In this document: positions 35,351-47,829 of the stretch, piece after piece
Position numbering within the stretch: the stretch's first letter is position 1
Layout: every line of letters starts with the position of its first letter
Source: Closterium sp. Naga37s-1
Taxonomy: Eukaryota; Streptophyta; Zygnematophyceae; Desmidiales; Closteriaceae
Length of the DNA: 64,000 nucleotides
Direction of reading: 5' to 3'
Assembly (NCBI GenBank): GCA_947471745.1
Contig: CANJKZ010001154.1
Location: 557,501-621,500 of the forward strand
Translations under genes and position numbers: made by a program
Notes under the pieces: generated by a model
Told to the model about the DNA's origin: nothing
Seen by the model: the letters and a program-made list of their open reading frames with translations, nothing else
The model's database searches: none

Positions 35351-35973
35351 ATTTCTTCCCGAATAAAGAACTCGAATTCATAGGACCGGCGCGACCCCGA
35401 TGCTGCTGCTGTTGCTGCGGCACCCATGCCACTGGCCCTGCTGCCTGCTCCTGTGATGTGCGCCGCTGCTAGGTACTCCTGCAGCAGCTGGAACGACCGC
35501 TCGTTGGCTGCCTGAGGTGGGGGGAGGGAGCGGGAAGGGAGGGAAGAGGGAGGGAACAGAACCGTTGAGACGCCTTAACAGTGATGTGCGCCGCTGCCAC
35601 GCCTGCTGCTGAAACGACCGCTCATTGGCTGCCTGCGGTGGGGCAGAGGCGAAAGGGGGACGAGGGGAGGAGGGGGGAAAAGGGGAGCGGTTGCTTGAGA
35701 TGGTGGCCGCAACAGCAGGCGTGGCAGCAAACAAGGATGGCAGCACCAGCAGCACCAGCAGCAGCAGGCGTGAAAGGGAGAGGCGGAATGCGCAGCGGTA
35801 AACACCGCCACGTGGCGTGGGTGCAATGATACACAGGCACGCTCACTCGTTCGTGCGGGTGGTTATGGAGCGTGTCGGGATGCACTCGCTTGTAAAGCTG
35901 CCGCAGCGCGTCTTTCAAAGTCCACTCTCGTGCTTGCCCTTGCGCCTCGCGCTCCTGCTCCCGCTGCTGCTCT

Positions 35974-36036
<63 letters not shown>

Positions 36037-36344
36037 TGTCGCTGTTCTTGTCCCCAGCCATTGTTGTCTCTCCCGTTCCCGCCGCCACCGCCGCTGCTGC
36101 TGAAGAGCCTCCCGTGATAACATGATAGCGGAGAGGCTTTAAGCGGAGCGGAAAGATTGTCGCGCAGACAGGGGAACGGATGAGCGGTCAGCGGATCGGA
36201 GATAGTATCCCGCGGGTTGAGGGTAGGGTCTACAGTACTACATATGAGCGGGAAGGGCAACGGTCGCTGCGCGCGCGGCAGCAGGCGAAGCTGTAGCGCC
36301 GCGGCGAGGCGGAGCAGCGTGGAGTCCGCGCGACGCGCGACCAT
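33529..36344 (-). CDS. TCAIM-like mitochondrial protein (2 exons)
   Basis: Exons on the minus strand are 36344-35847 and 35511-33529, phase 0, giving 826 aa. Start is the ATG at 36344; the N-terminus MVARRADSTLLRLAAALQLR is Arg-rich and looks like a mitochondrial presequence. A Gln run (CTG repeat, 35972-36033) precedes a J-domain-like DUF4460 segment, WTLKDALRQLYKRVHPD...HPHER, which continues across the intron as AANERSFQLLQEYL. A DUF4461-type region follows: FFIREEI near the start of exon 2, and GDFTIDRRFGYAAVPV, LARDEEQRLERL, LRLLRFAPQLVQLTEGLSLC and VHVKWNFSVSEL at the end. These features match the family named T-cell activation inhibitor, mitochondrial; the vertebrate name says little about an algal role, which is unknown. 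Gly and Ser tracts enlarge it. Confidence 0.8.
35451..35640 (-). repeat. duplicated start of TCAIM-like exon 2
   Basis: The acceptor and first codons of exon 2 (AANERSFQ) are repeated at 35581-35640, upstream on the minus strand. A decayed palindrome, GTTGAGACGCCTTAAC (35564-35579), lies between the copies. Confidence 0.8.
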
Positions 36345-37394
36345 CGCAACGACCACTGTCTCGAAGGACTGAAATAGCGCGAATCTGCATTTCTTGCCGC
36401 CTAAGTCGCAGGGATGGAGGGAATCGGAGGGCAATCAGGGAGGGTCTGGAATACCGCGCCTCAGGCTATGCAGTGCAACTAGCCTAGTTGGCTAGCCTTT
36501 GAATGTGACGTGATAGGTGATCTGGGGATTTGTTCAAGCAGATATTGGTAATCTGTGAGATATACTCGAGTGTGAGCTACTCGGAACTAAACACCATAAG
36601 GGATATTATATTATCCATGTTACTGTATGTTTCCCTGTTTATGATGAGTACCATTTGTCCTGAGTATTCTCTCCTTATCGGTCGTCAATCTCTACGTTTT
36701 GTGTAGGCGAGTCTGTAACGCGAACGATGTTCGTCCAGACAATTGAGTGGCTCTGAAATTTCCGGGCTGACACATTCACCATACCTGGGTTCCGGACCTG
36801 ACGTCCACCCGAGACGCATCAGTAACTCCAGATTTGCCAGGCCGCCCAGATCCTCGACTCGCTCCAGATTTCACCTGGCGGGAATGGGTTTTCGAGCCCT
36901 ATGTTCCCCCAAAACCTGCTCAGAACTTTGGCCCTGCGCCACTCACAGGCTCATGCCACGTCCATATTCGCCCTCCCAGCCACAAATGCGAAATCCACCT
37001 GCATCGTAACCGCACAGCCCGCACCGTCTGCGCCTGCCGAACCCACTGCTTGCTGCTGCCACAAGATTCGGGCAGTGCGCTTCGGGAAATATTTTGGTCA
37101 CGATAAGCCAGCCAATGACGAGCGAGTCAAGCCATTCCAGGTGAAGACGCGGTGCGGGTATTCTGAAATTGATGAATGAACGAACGAGAGAATTCGCCCC
37201 TCCCTCGTCTTGCCCTTCGTCTTCTTTCCATCAAAACAGACGTCGACATTGAAATCCCAGAATCCGAGCATCATTGCACGTTTAGAAACAAGCTCGGAAA
37301 GCATACTTTACCGATTGGACCCCCAGAGAAAGGAATCCTAGAGAAGACGGCATTCCTTCCATTCTCCATGCGATGAACGCGAGTTGAGCGCACA
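36345..37394. promoter_or_regulatory. divergent promoter region
   Basis: This 1.05-kb interval separates the start codons of the minus-strand TCAIM-like gene and the plus-strand 37395 gene, so it probably holds both promoters. No specific motif is identified and no other gene is seen. Confidence 0.4.
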
Positions 37395-37943
37395 ATGAGG
37401 GACGGCCAAACAGATAGCCGCAGATATAGAAGCGGGGTCCCGCGACCTGCCACTGCGGAAGAAAAAGGAGAGACGCGGAATGACGCGCGCGAGTTGAGCA
37501 CCAGCTTGAAGGTACAGGAGCGTCGGAGCCTTGCCCATCAGTTTCACCATCTCGCACGTAAGCTTCTACGAAACGCTGGCCGAGCCGCCAAGGCTGCGAG
37601 AGGCGTGATTTCAGGCACGCGTGCGACGACCCGCCCGTCAACCTCGGCGTCACGAACTGATGGTTCAATCGCACCAATCGAGAATTTCTCTACTTCTACT
37701 GCTGCTGGCGGTGCCGGCGTCATCCTTGCGTCAGACAATCGCATCGTGCGAGCTGCTTCGTCGCGGCACAACGAGCGGCGTGATGGCGCGCCTTGCAGCA
37801 ATCATGCGGAACTTGACGTGTCGCCGGCGACGAGAAATCGCAGATCGTTACCGGCTGGCGCTCCGCTTGCAGCCGCGGCAACCGCCGCACTAGCAAGAGC
37901 TCTTGATGATGCTCCTCCTGCTCCTCTTTCTCCTGCTCCTGCT

Positions 37944-38021
<78 letters not shown>

Positions 38022-38039
38022 CCTCCTCCTCCTGCTCCT

Positions 38040-38097
<58 letters not shown>

Positions 38098-39104
38098 TGG
38101 CTCCTGCTCCTGCTCCTGCTCCTGCTCCTCCTCCTCCTCTTCCTCCTCCTCCTGCCGATGCGCCAACTTCCGTTCTTCCTTCTTCTATACCACTCAATAC
38201 CAACGGTCATAATCGCGAATGCAGCTCGCCCGATAACCACTTGTTCACGGATTGCCGCACTTGTGGCAAGGAGGACAGTCACGACGGACGAGTTGATGGC
38301 GTTACCGCATTGAGCAGCAGCCGCCGGCTGCGAGACGAATTGAGTACTTCAGCTGACGGCGAGGCGGATCGTGTTGGTGCCGTCGCGCCATCGGATGACG
38401 TCGCTTGCGGACACGATGGCGACAAGTACGACGGCGAATTGTCAATACGGTCGACTACGGCGACGATGATGGCGACGATTGCGACGACGGCGGATCAACA
38501 ACTCGTTGACCCCGCAGCGACAAGTCAGCAACAAGCTGCGGCTACCGATTCAGCGCGCAGCCACCCGAAGAGACCACACGACAGCAATGCACCAGCCGAT
38601 ATTGAAGAAAGGAGTTCCGAAGGGCAACTTACAACGATGGCGGCGGAATTCGTAGCGGAACCGGCGGCGGGAGAGGTGGCGGGAACGGCGGCACACGCCG
38701 GTGCGGATCCAGCGGCAGAAGCGGTGACGACCCAACTCTCTGTCCTTCGGGGCGAAGGGGTGACGGTCGAGCCGTGCGCGTCGTGCGCGTCGTGCGCGTT
38801 GCGCGAGCGGGAACAGACTGTTCCTGTCCTTCTAGCGCGCCCTTCTGCCCACCTCCCGCATCCTTCGGCGGAGGCGAACTCGCTCGCCCTGACGGTCCGA
38901 AACGCTGCCGTGGCAGCCAGAGGAGTTGCTTCGGTGCTGGCGAGGCACGGTGTAGCGAGGATGGCGGTGCTGCGGCTGCTGCTGCTTCGCAAGGCTGTGG
39001 GCTGTCAGCCGCCGCGCGTGGCCGAGGAGGAGTGTGACGCCAACCAGCTTCCCTGCTTTGGCCTTGTGAGTTGACTATACTTGGAAATACCTCCCTCTTT
39101 CCTC

Positions 39105-39197
<93 letters not shown>

Positions 39198-42100
39198 CCC
39201 TCTTCTCTGCCCCAACTCTCCCCACCTATCCCCCAGCTTTCCTCCGTCTCTGCCTCCCACACCCCTCCTGTTTCGTGCCTTTGCTCTTTGCAGTCGGCCT
39301 CCTTGTATTGGCTCGTCTGCTTCGTTCTACGATCTGATTTGCCCTCCGATTCTGATGACCCTTGCTCTCTCGTGATTCATCCTGCGCTGTGTGCCACGTG
39401 TCGCGCTCTGTGTGCCACGCGCCCCGGGCTGTCGCAGGAGCTGCTGCGCGCCTTGTGCGGCATTCGGCCGAAGCGCGTGCGGGGGACGCGGAAGACGCGG
39501 GAAGGCGGACGGAGAGAGGGCACCAGCCGGGTTCGGCGGCGGCAGGCATCTCGCCTGCGACGAACGGACGGCGGAGATCTGCGGAGGCAAGACAAGGGGC
39601 GCCACGCGCGGACGGGCAGAGATGAATTCGACTCGTCAGATGATGAATCGAACAGTGATTGTGAAGAAGAGACGGAGGGAGGGGAAGAGGCGAAGGTGGA
39701 GGGGGATACTGAACGAAGCAACACGGTTGCCGTGAAGAACATGGGGGGCGGGGGGGATGAGGGAAGTGAGGAGTCTGGGGATAACAAGTCGGCAGTATCC
39801 CTGCCATTGTCGCTGGCAGTGGCGGAAGCGGCGGAAGCAGCGGATTTATCAGAGGCAGCGGGCGCAGCACAGGCAGCACAAGTTGCCGGGCTGCAGCTCT
39901 CTCTCTCCGAGGCCCAGCAGCGTGTCAACTCGCTCGTACGCGAGGTGCAGATGACACGCCACGTCATCGAGATGACACGGGCCGAGAATGCTGCTGACGC
40001 GGGCGCTGACGTGGATGCTGACCTGGCAGCCGTGGAGGAGATGGTGGAGCGGCTGGCACGCGGCGTGCAGATCCGAGAGGAGATCCAGTCGAAGCTGGAT
40101 GTGGCCAATCGGAGGATTGCTGAGCTGGAGGCTGTGAATGCTGAGCTGGACGCGGAAGCAACGCGGTGGCGCCACGTGGCGGAGAGGCTGAGTGCTGAGC
40201 TGGAAAGGGCGACGCACTCAAAAAGAAGGGAGGCGCCTGAAATTTCCATGGCTCCTCCATTATCTCCTACTAAGGAGGAAGATGGAGCAACAGAAAAAGT
40301 GGTGGAGAAAGCAGAGGAGGAAGATGGGGAGAGAGCGGAGGAGGGAGCAGTGAAAGCAAGGACACAAAAGGAGCGAGAAGAGACAGAAGCGCGCCGATTG
40401 GTCGAGAGTGTCAACACACGCATGGCGGCGATGGGCCTGGAGCTTGACACGTGGCGGGAGACGACACGTCAGCTGCGTGCCAGCCTGGAAGTGGCGCAGA
40501 AGAGGATTCAGGAGCTGGCGCAGGTGGGGAGGGAGGTGGCATCCCTGCAGGTGCAGCTGGTGGCGGCGTATGCGAGGATTGCTGAGCTGGACCGGGCCGT
40601 TGCTGAGCTGGAATCGGAGCGGCATGCGCTGGAGGATGACCTGGCGTGCGCACGTGGCGTGGTGGGGGCTGTGTCGGCGAAACTGGTGGGTGTGGTGCGG
40701 GAGAGGGAGGCGATGAGGGGGCGACTGATGGCCATGATTCAACAGTACGGGGGGGAAGAAGGAAGTAGGGGAGGAAAAGAAGGGGAGACGAAAGGGGAAA
40801 GGGACGAGGAGCCTGGGGTGAAACAGCAGCAGCAGGAGGAGGAGCAGCAGGAGGAGCAGGAAGAAGGTTGCACTTCCTATGGCGATGGGGAGCGAGGGGA
40901 TGAGGAGAGCGACGACAGCCAAGGCATGGAAGAGGGCCTGGTGGGGGGTGAAGTGATGGCGCGTGATGAATTGGCGGGCGAGGAAGTGAGAGGTGGTGGG
41001 GAGAGGAGTGAGAGTGCGTGTGGCAGGAGCTGCAGCAGCGGTGCGCTGGATGAGGGTGATGGGGAGAAGCGCGGAGGGGAAGGGGTTGTGGGGAGGGGTG
41101 TGGGGGAGCGGGCGCAGGTGCGGGCTGATGAAGGGAGTGAGGAAGAAAGTGAGCGACCGAGTGAGGGAGGGTGTGAGGATGTGAAAAGGAGTGAAGGAGG
41201 GAGTGATGAAGGGAGTGTGGATGGGAGAGATGAAGGGAGTGAAGAAGCGAGTGAGGAGGCAAGAGCAGCACAACAAAAGTTGGCAACTCTTGAGTCGTTT
41301 GAAGCTGTGGCAACCGAAGTGGGTAGGACCGAGCGGGGTGCGAGGGCGATGGGGAGCGAGGAGATGGCGATAGAAGAGGGAGCGGTGGAGGAGGAGGGGG
41401 TGCAGGAGGGAGGGTTGGAAGGGACGGAATTGGAGGAGGTAGAGGAGAAGGTAGATGAAGAGGGTGGGACGGGATATGCAGACGGAGTGGTCGAGTGCGA
41501 TGGAAAGGAGAAAGGAGAAGGTGGCGAATGGGGGAACGGGAAGACAGGCGAGGGGAAGGTAGAGGAAGGAAATGCAGGGGATGGGAGAATGGGCGATGGG
41601 AGAATGGGTGATGGGAGAATGGGTGATGAGGAGCGCATGCCTGGCATGGCTTGCACGCATGGCCTGGCTTGGCTGGGCAGTGGAACTCGAGAAGGGAGAG
41701 GAGAGGGAGGTGGAGGTGGTAGGACAGGTGGGAGAGGAGACCAAGTATGGATGCGAGGGAGGGGATGGCGGGGAGGAGGAGGAGGGCGTGGGGAGGCAAG
41801 AGAGGGTTGTTCCGTGGGAGGAAGTGGGGCAGTGAGGAGGCATGGTGCTGCTGGCTCTGGGAGGTGGGTGAAGGGTCGGGGGAGGGGTGAGAGGGGAGAG
41901 AGGAGTGAGAGAGGGGGTGGGAGAGGAAGGGGTAATGGGTGGGGATGGGGATGGGGCAGGGGCAGGGGAGGGAATGGGGAGTGGCAGCGAGGGGAGTGGT
42001 CTTCACGTGGGCTGACCCAGCCATTGCCTCCCCTTCCTCCTCCTCTTCTCGCTCTGCCTCCTTCGTCTCTTGGCTCCCAGTCTTCAAGTGCCGATTCTCC

Positions 42101-43220
42101 CCTTCAAAGCAGCGGCAGCAGCGGAAGCAGCAACAGCAGCGGCAGGCAGAGCAGCAGGGGAAGCAGGAGAAGCACGGGCGCTGAAGGCTACTGGAACCGA
42201 GTTGGAAACGAGTGGCATGCCAGCCTTGCTGCTTCAGGTGGTGGTGGCGGCGGTGGTGGTGGTGGCAGAGGGAGGGGGCAGGGTAGGAGGAGGAGTGAGG
42301 ACGGGGGAAGATGGCGGCCATTATTGGATGAAGATGGTGACACTCCTGCTGGGATGTCTGCGAGTGCTGGTGAAAGAGGATGCAACAGAGAAGCTGGTCT
42401 GTGGAGAGGAAGAATGCATGGGGAGCTGCACAGGGAACTTACAACTCTTGGAACGGCTCAGAAGCAGAGCATGCCAGAGGAGGAGGGAGCGTGGCAGGTG
42501 GTGCTGTGGTCTGCTTGTGAATCCCGAACTGCGGGTGGAGCACAGCAGCATGACCAGCAGCAGCAGCAGCAGCAAGTTTTTTCCCCTCGGGTGTCCACTT
42601 GCTGTGCTGCTGCTGATTCACCTCTCTCTCTCGCCGCCCACCCCTCCTCTTCTCCCTCTCTCTCTCCCTCCTCTTCTCCCAGCCTCCTTTCCTCTGATTC
42701 CAACTCTCCTGATCTCATTACCCCTCCTCTCACCCTCTCGTCCTCGCCTCCTCTCATCTCTCTGTCTCACCACCGGAAGAGTGAGCATACCTCTCACGCC
42801 TCTCACACCTCTCACACCACTCATCCCTCTCACACCTCTCACACCTCTCACACCTCTCACACCTCTCACACCTCTCACACCTCGCACACTTCTCCCTCCT
42901 CCGCCTCGTCCTCTCTGCTCTTCTCCTCCCCTGTCTCCTGCTCCTCGTCCCCAAGCGACCGGTCCTCTCTGGCTAGTAGTGAGCTGGGAAGTATCCTCCG
43001 TACAAGCGATGACAGCATGCTTCGATCCAGCAATGAGAGCAACAACAGCAACGACAGCAATGACAGTAGCGACAGTAACGACAAGTATGACAGTAACAGC
43101 AGCGGCGGCAGCAGCGGCGGCAGCGGCGGCAGCGGCGGCGGCGGCAGCGGTGGCAACAGCAGTGACAACAACACAGAGTTGTGTCTGTTCGAGGGGGTAA
43201 CATCGGAGACTGTGGTGTGA
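37395..43220 (+). CDS. coiled-coil protein, unrecognised (2 exons)
   Basis: I read exons 37395-39065 and 39294-43220, joined in phase 0 across an intron that holds a (CT)n tract, for about 1865 aa. Exon 1 starts at an ATG and contains a Pro-Ala repeat (CTCCTG hexanucleotide, 37907-38155), then a more complex region. Exon 2 has a basic RPKRVRGTRKTREGG segment, an acidic stretch, and two heptad-rich coiled coils (about 39890-40220 and 40385-40740; e.g. LQLSLSEAQQRVNSLVREVQ). Glu/Gly-rich and Ser/His-rich low-complexity sequence follows, with a HTSHTS repeat (42785-42890). No known domain is recognised. The frame of exon 2 stays open through the CT tract, so the two ORFs could be separate genes. 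Confidence 0.5.
37907..38155. repeat. CTCCTG hexanucleotide repeat encoding Pro-Ala
   Basis: About 40 units lie in exon 1 of the 37395 gene and encode alternating Pro and Ala. Confidence 0.95.
39109..39193. repeat. (CT)n microsatellite
   Basis: About 42 CT units lie in the putative intron of the 37395 gene. Confidence 0.95.
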
Positions 43221-43297
43221 GTGGGCGTAGCAGAGGCGGCTGCTGTTGCAGTAGCATCAGCGCTGGTAGCAGGAGTGGCTCGCATCAGTGGGTGCAG

Positions 43298-43341
<44 letters not shown>

Positions 43342-43739
43342 GCGGCAGCACACACAACGCCAGCGCGGCAGTGAGTAGCATACTCATTACTGTACTCGTG
43401 CCTGACGGCGATACAGCTGTGTAAGGATTGGATTGACAACTAGACCAGGGTTGTGCTCCGTGCAGTGACCAGGGCTCTGGGGCACTGCAATGAGGGTCGG
43501 AGGTTTGGGTACGGGGGGGGGGGTTAACACAAAGGGAGTGCAGTGGGCGACTTAGACCCGGGTATGGCAGGGGGGTTCGGAAAGACAGGATATTGAGTTA
43601 GGGGGGTGATTGTTTAGAAGGTGGGTGAGAAGGGGAGGACAGGGAGGGACTGGGAGGGACGGGTGTTGTAGCGGGGGGTGGAGGGGGGTGGAGGGGGGTT
43701 GAGGAGGGTGTGAGATGGGTAGTGGGGTTAGAGGGTGGT
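43221..43739. other. 3' flank of the 37395 gene
   Basis: A CAG microsatellite lies at 43299-43340, then G-rich sequence with no recognised gene. Confidence 0.45.
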
Positions 43740-44180
43740 CGAGAGGGGTAGAAGAGGGTTGAGAAAGGTAGAGGAGGGTAGAGGGAGGTAGAGGAGGTTC
43801 TGAGGGAGGTAGAGAGAGATAAAGGAGGGTTGAGGGAGGTAGAGGAGGGTAGAGGGAGGTAGAGGAGGGTAGAGGGAGGTAGAGGAGGGTAGAGGGAGGT
43901 AGAGGAGGGTAGAGGGAGGTAGAGGAGGGTAGAGGGAGGTAGAGGAGGTTTAGAGGGAGGTAGAGGAGGGTAGAGGGATGTAGAGGAGGGTAGAGGGAGG
44001 TAGAGGAGGTTTAGAGGGAGGTAGAGGAGGGTAGAGGGAGGTAGAGGAGGGTAGAGGGAGGTAGAGGAGGGTAGAGGGAGGTAGAGGAGGGTAGAGGGAG
44101 GTAGAGGAGATTAGAGGGAGGTAGAGGAGGGTAGAGGGAGGTAGAGGAGGGTAGAGGGAGGTAAAGGAGGGTAGAGGGAG
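43740..44180. repeat. 20-base GGTAGAGGAGGGTAGAGGGA minisatellite
   Basis: About 20 purine-rich tandem units with minor variants, including GGTTTAGAGG interruptions. Confidence 0.92.
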
Positions 44181-45477
44181 ATAGGTGGCGACATAGGAGG
44201 GTAGAAGCAGAGAGGGCGGCGCAGAGGGGGGGGTGCTGGATATGAGGGTGAGTTGAGAGAAATATGGAGAGTTATAGAGGTCTGGGCGACATGTAGTGGG
44301 GGGGTGTATTGGGCAGAAATGTTAGGGAGGGATATAAGACAGTAGAGGGGGATACGGGCAAGTAGAGGGGGATAGAGCAGGTACAAGGGATAACAGAGGT
44401 GGAGGGAACGTTAGGAGGTATAGTGATGAGGCAGGTTGGATAGAGGGGGTAGAGGGGGGTAGGCAGCGGGGGAAGAGAGGATATATCATGCAGAAATGAC
44501 AATGTGTTAGAGTTGGTATGCATAGGGAACCTGAAGGGTACATTTGTAGACTAAATTATGAAGTTTTATAGCCATGTTACATGTAAATGAGAAGGCATTT
44601 TGGCGGTTGGTTCTCTTCATAAATTCGAATGCTAGTAGAGGTCAATATGGTTTGGGAGATTGAGAATTTCAATTATTTGTTCATTGTGGTTTTGATGCAT
44701 TGTGCATTGTCAAGGACATTAATGTTGTCATAGCAACCAAGCTACCTGTATTATTATGTTCAATGAGTGTTCCTGTTTGATCTAGTGTATGAGGAGCTAT
44801 GCAGAGTTACAATCAAGGAGATGCCCCTGCTGATATTGTCAGCCGTGACTTTAGGAGTATTGATGTCGTGGCAAGCTGCCACCTAATTACCACCTCGTGC
44901 TGCTTGCTTATTGGGTAGCCACATCATCCCAACCTTCAGATCAGCTGGGCCAGCTTGGTGGCCCACGTCACTCGCATCTACTTTGCCAACAAGGCAACCA
45001 ACCATAACCTTTCCGAAAAATGGCAGTGTGACTACCGAAACACACACATACCCAGTTTCGGTTAACTTCGCCTAAACCCGATAATCAGGTGATAATTAAC
45101 TGGCGAAAGTGTGCCGAAATTACATGAAGTCACCCGTTTTCGTTGACCTGTTTCTGGCACCTTCTATCGGCGCTTCTTCCCCATGGTCCTATCCTATCCC
45201 ATATGCTTGTTCCAGGGGCAATCACCGCCACCATTTTGGACCATTCCAGAGTTCTCTTAGAAATTCCCTAATCAGAGCCATTTTACATTTCTACATTCAA
45301 TTCTCAGGTTCCGGTGCCCCTTACCAGACTGCTCGACCAACCCTCTGATTCAGAACTGCATATCCTTTCGCTATCGGCTCACCAGATTAAAGCTTGACTA
45401 GCTTAACTACTGTTTTGAGTTGTTTGAGCTTAGGTAGTGTTGTTGTGAAAGCGCCTTGGCTTTCCTTGTAATAAAAA
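44181..45477. other. intergenic region upstream of the USP-like gene
   Basis: The first part is a decayed continuation of the minisatellite. The remainder is lower-GC unique sequence and presumably includes the USP-like promoter. No gene is recognised. Confidence 0.4.
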
Positions 45478-47565
45478 ATGGAGGCTCTAGTGTACAGTGT
45501 CTCCGTGCCCCTGGCCGCTTCTATGGCGGCTGGTCCCGCGTCTGTGGCCGTCCGCAGACAAGGAAACACAAAACACACATTTCTCCGCCATGGATGCGAT
45601 GCGTTGTCGCAGCTCTGCCGACCATCAACTCGGCTGCCCTCACAAAGTAAGTACCTCTTCCCCCCCCCCTCGTCTAAGCCTTTTTTCCCTCGCCATTCTG
45701 ATACGATCTCTACCGCTTCATTTTATAGTGCATTTTTTCAGAAAACTTATGAGAAGTTACCACTTCCTCCTTCAGCCTTCATCGTGCCTAATCACCCTTC
45801 TTTTTCGTCATTACTGTTTCCGCCTCTATTTCCGCCGTTATTTTCGGTTTGATTCGCGTTCGCTCCTCTCCGTTCACAGGGAGCCGCGTGGTTATTCGCG
45901 CGGCCGAAGGCGACGACGCTGGAGATGCAGCACCGGCGGCAGCCGCGGCAACCGTACCAACAACGGCGGAAGATCCTCTGGCGTACAAGCACCTCCTTCT
46001 CCCCATCATGGACCGCAATCCGTTCCTGAACGAAGCTACACGACAGGTACTGTTTTCGTTTGTTTATTTTTTCGGAGGGAGAGAAGAGAGAAAGGGGGGG
46101 GGGGGGGAGTGGGTGGGGGGTGCGCTGGCTCGTATTCGAAATGACGTGTTAGGTTGATGGTTGAAAGTGGGTGACAAGGTGACGAGATCTTACAATGCTT
46201 GCTTGAATGTTTAAACAAGGGAAAAGAAACGAGAGCGACGTTGTAATTGCGGCGGGCATTGTTGTTGAGAAACTCTTGGCAATAGAGTTTGTTAATCAAC
46301 GATCAATACGACAAATGTGATTCTTATACGTATCGATATGACGACTCCCTCCGCTTATCTCGCCCAGCTCGTCTGATCTCAACCATTTCAACCTGTCTTT
46401 TCTTTTCTGTGTGCGCGTATCAGGCTATCGCCACGGCCACCGCCATGGCCAAGAGGGGCAGCGCCGACATCACTGTCGTCGGTACGTCATCTAGTCGAGT
46501 TGTACGGTGAAAGGAGAGGAATGGGTGAGGGTGAGGGGGATTCTGGATGTGGGGTGTTTACCGTGTTAGTGCGTCCGTGCTAGCAGACGCACGTACGTCG
46601 TCTCTTTTTGAGGCGCCTCAAAAGCTACAGACGCACCAACCCTCGTCTGCTTTGTCTGCAAGTGGTTTCGTTTCCACTTGCGTTGTTCACACGACATCTC
46701 ATCTCACCCTGCATGCTTGCCATCTCGGCGTTCTCGCGTGCGGTGTGGTGCAGTGATCGACGAGGACCAATCGGAGACCAAGGACGAGCACAACCAGCGC
46801 CTCGAGAGCATCCGCTTCCACCTCGCGCAAGGTCAGTGCGCAGCACAGCCACGCCAGCAGTCTATTTGTGTGTGATTGATCTGGGGGGGGGGAACCGAAA
46901 CCGTCAATGCAGATTGTCTTTAGCAATGTCGGCTTTCTTCGGGCACAGTGTGTTCAGGATGGCACACACGTGTCATGCAGGACAGTTATGTTTTGACCGA
47001 AGAGTAAATTCTCCCTCCCCCCATCCGGCCACGTGTTAACACATGCTTATTACCGGAGAGAGAGAGATGCACTGTCGATAGTGGATAACGTACCAGACGC
47101 ATATTTTCACGGGCAGCTCAAGTCGTGACAGCCTACCAACCGGAATCAGGGCTTTCTGATGATGTGCTGCCTTCTCATTCTCGTCTGATCCTAACCATTA
47201 CGTCATCTGAACTTACGGTAACTTCCTCGCCTTTTTTTTTTCTCCACAACTCGACTTCACCCTTCATTCTCGTCTCTCCTTCCTCTTCAGTTATACCCCC
47301 CTTAGAAAAGCGCTCTTCCTTTCTCTTTACTGCGCCTCCGTCAAATCCCCTTCTCATCTCATCTCCGCCAGGCGGCTTCTCAGACTTCTCGCTGCTTGAG
47401 CGGCTGGGAGAGGGCAAGATGCCGGCAGCGGTGGTGGGGGAGATAGCAGACGACCTGGAACTGGACCTGGTGGTGATGAGTATGGAGGCCATTCACCACA
47501 AGCACGTTGACAGCAACTTGCTTGCCGAATTCGTCCCCTGCCCCGTGCTCCTGCTGCCACTCTAG
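45478..47565 (+). CDS. USP-like chloroplast protein (5 exons)
   Basis: Exons are 45478-45646, 45880-46046, 46424-46481, 46754-46831 and 47372-47565; phases agree and give 221 aa. The first 55 residues are rich in Ser/Ala/Arg and poor in acids, as in a chloroplast transit peptide. The mature part has the universal-stress-protein/adenine nucleotide alpha hydrolase-like fold: the first strand AYKHLLLPIMDRNPF, a second strand ADITVVVIDED, and the conserved plant ending LLERLGEGKMPAAVV then AEFVPCPVLLLPL. I recognise it as the conserved plant family of plastid USP-like proteins with no settled function. A canonical G-2x-G-9x-G(S/T) ATP motif is not obvious. Intron 3 contains a perfect TTTTGAGGCGCCTCAAAA palindrome (46606-46623). 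Confidence 0.85.
46606..46623. repeat. perfect palindrome TTTTGAGGCGCCTCAAAA
   Basis: It lies in the USP-like gene intron 3. The flanking AGACGCAC at 46585-46592 recurs at 46629-46636, a short remnant of the duplicated flanks seen elsewhere. Confidence 0.85.
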
Positions 47566-47829
47566 AGTCTAGACCCCCGCCCAGGCTCTATTTCCTGCCT
47601 TGCCCGGCCCTGTCTTGCCCCTGTCTTGCCTTGCCATCATACACATAGGCAGGCCATGGTGTAGCTTATGCTTTTGTCCTGATAGTGGATGATATTGCCA
47701 CTCTGGAGTGTTGAGATGCTAAAAACAGGTTTCCTCCAGTGATACTAAATTGAGCAACAAAACAGAATAAACCGAACAGCAGTGAGTAATCTACAGTATA
47801 CCGGAACTAAAGGGTAACATAACTACATC
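47566..47829. other. shared 3' flank of USP-like and SecE genes
   Basis: The two genes converge here with 264 bases between stop codons. No other feature is seen. Confidence 0.5.

Noticed and set aside
40260-42321. Long minus-strand ORFs opposite the coiled-coil gene
   Set aside because: They are Pro/Ser/His-rich antisense shadows of Glu/Gly/Arg-rich coding sequence with no domain.
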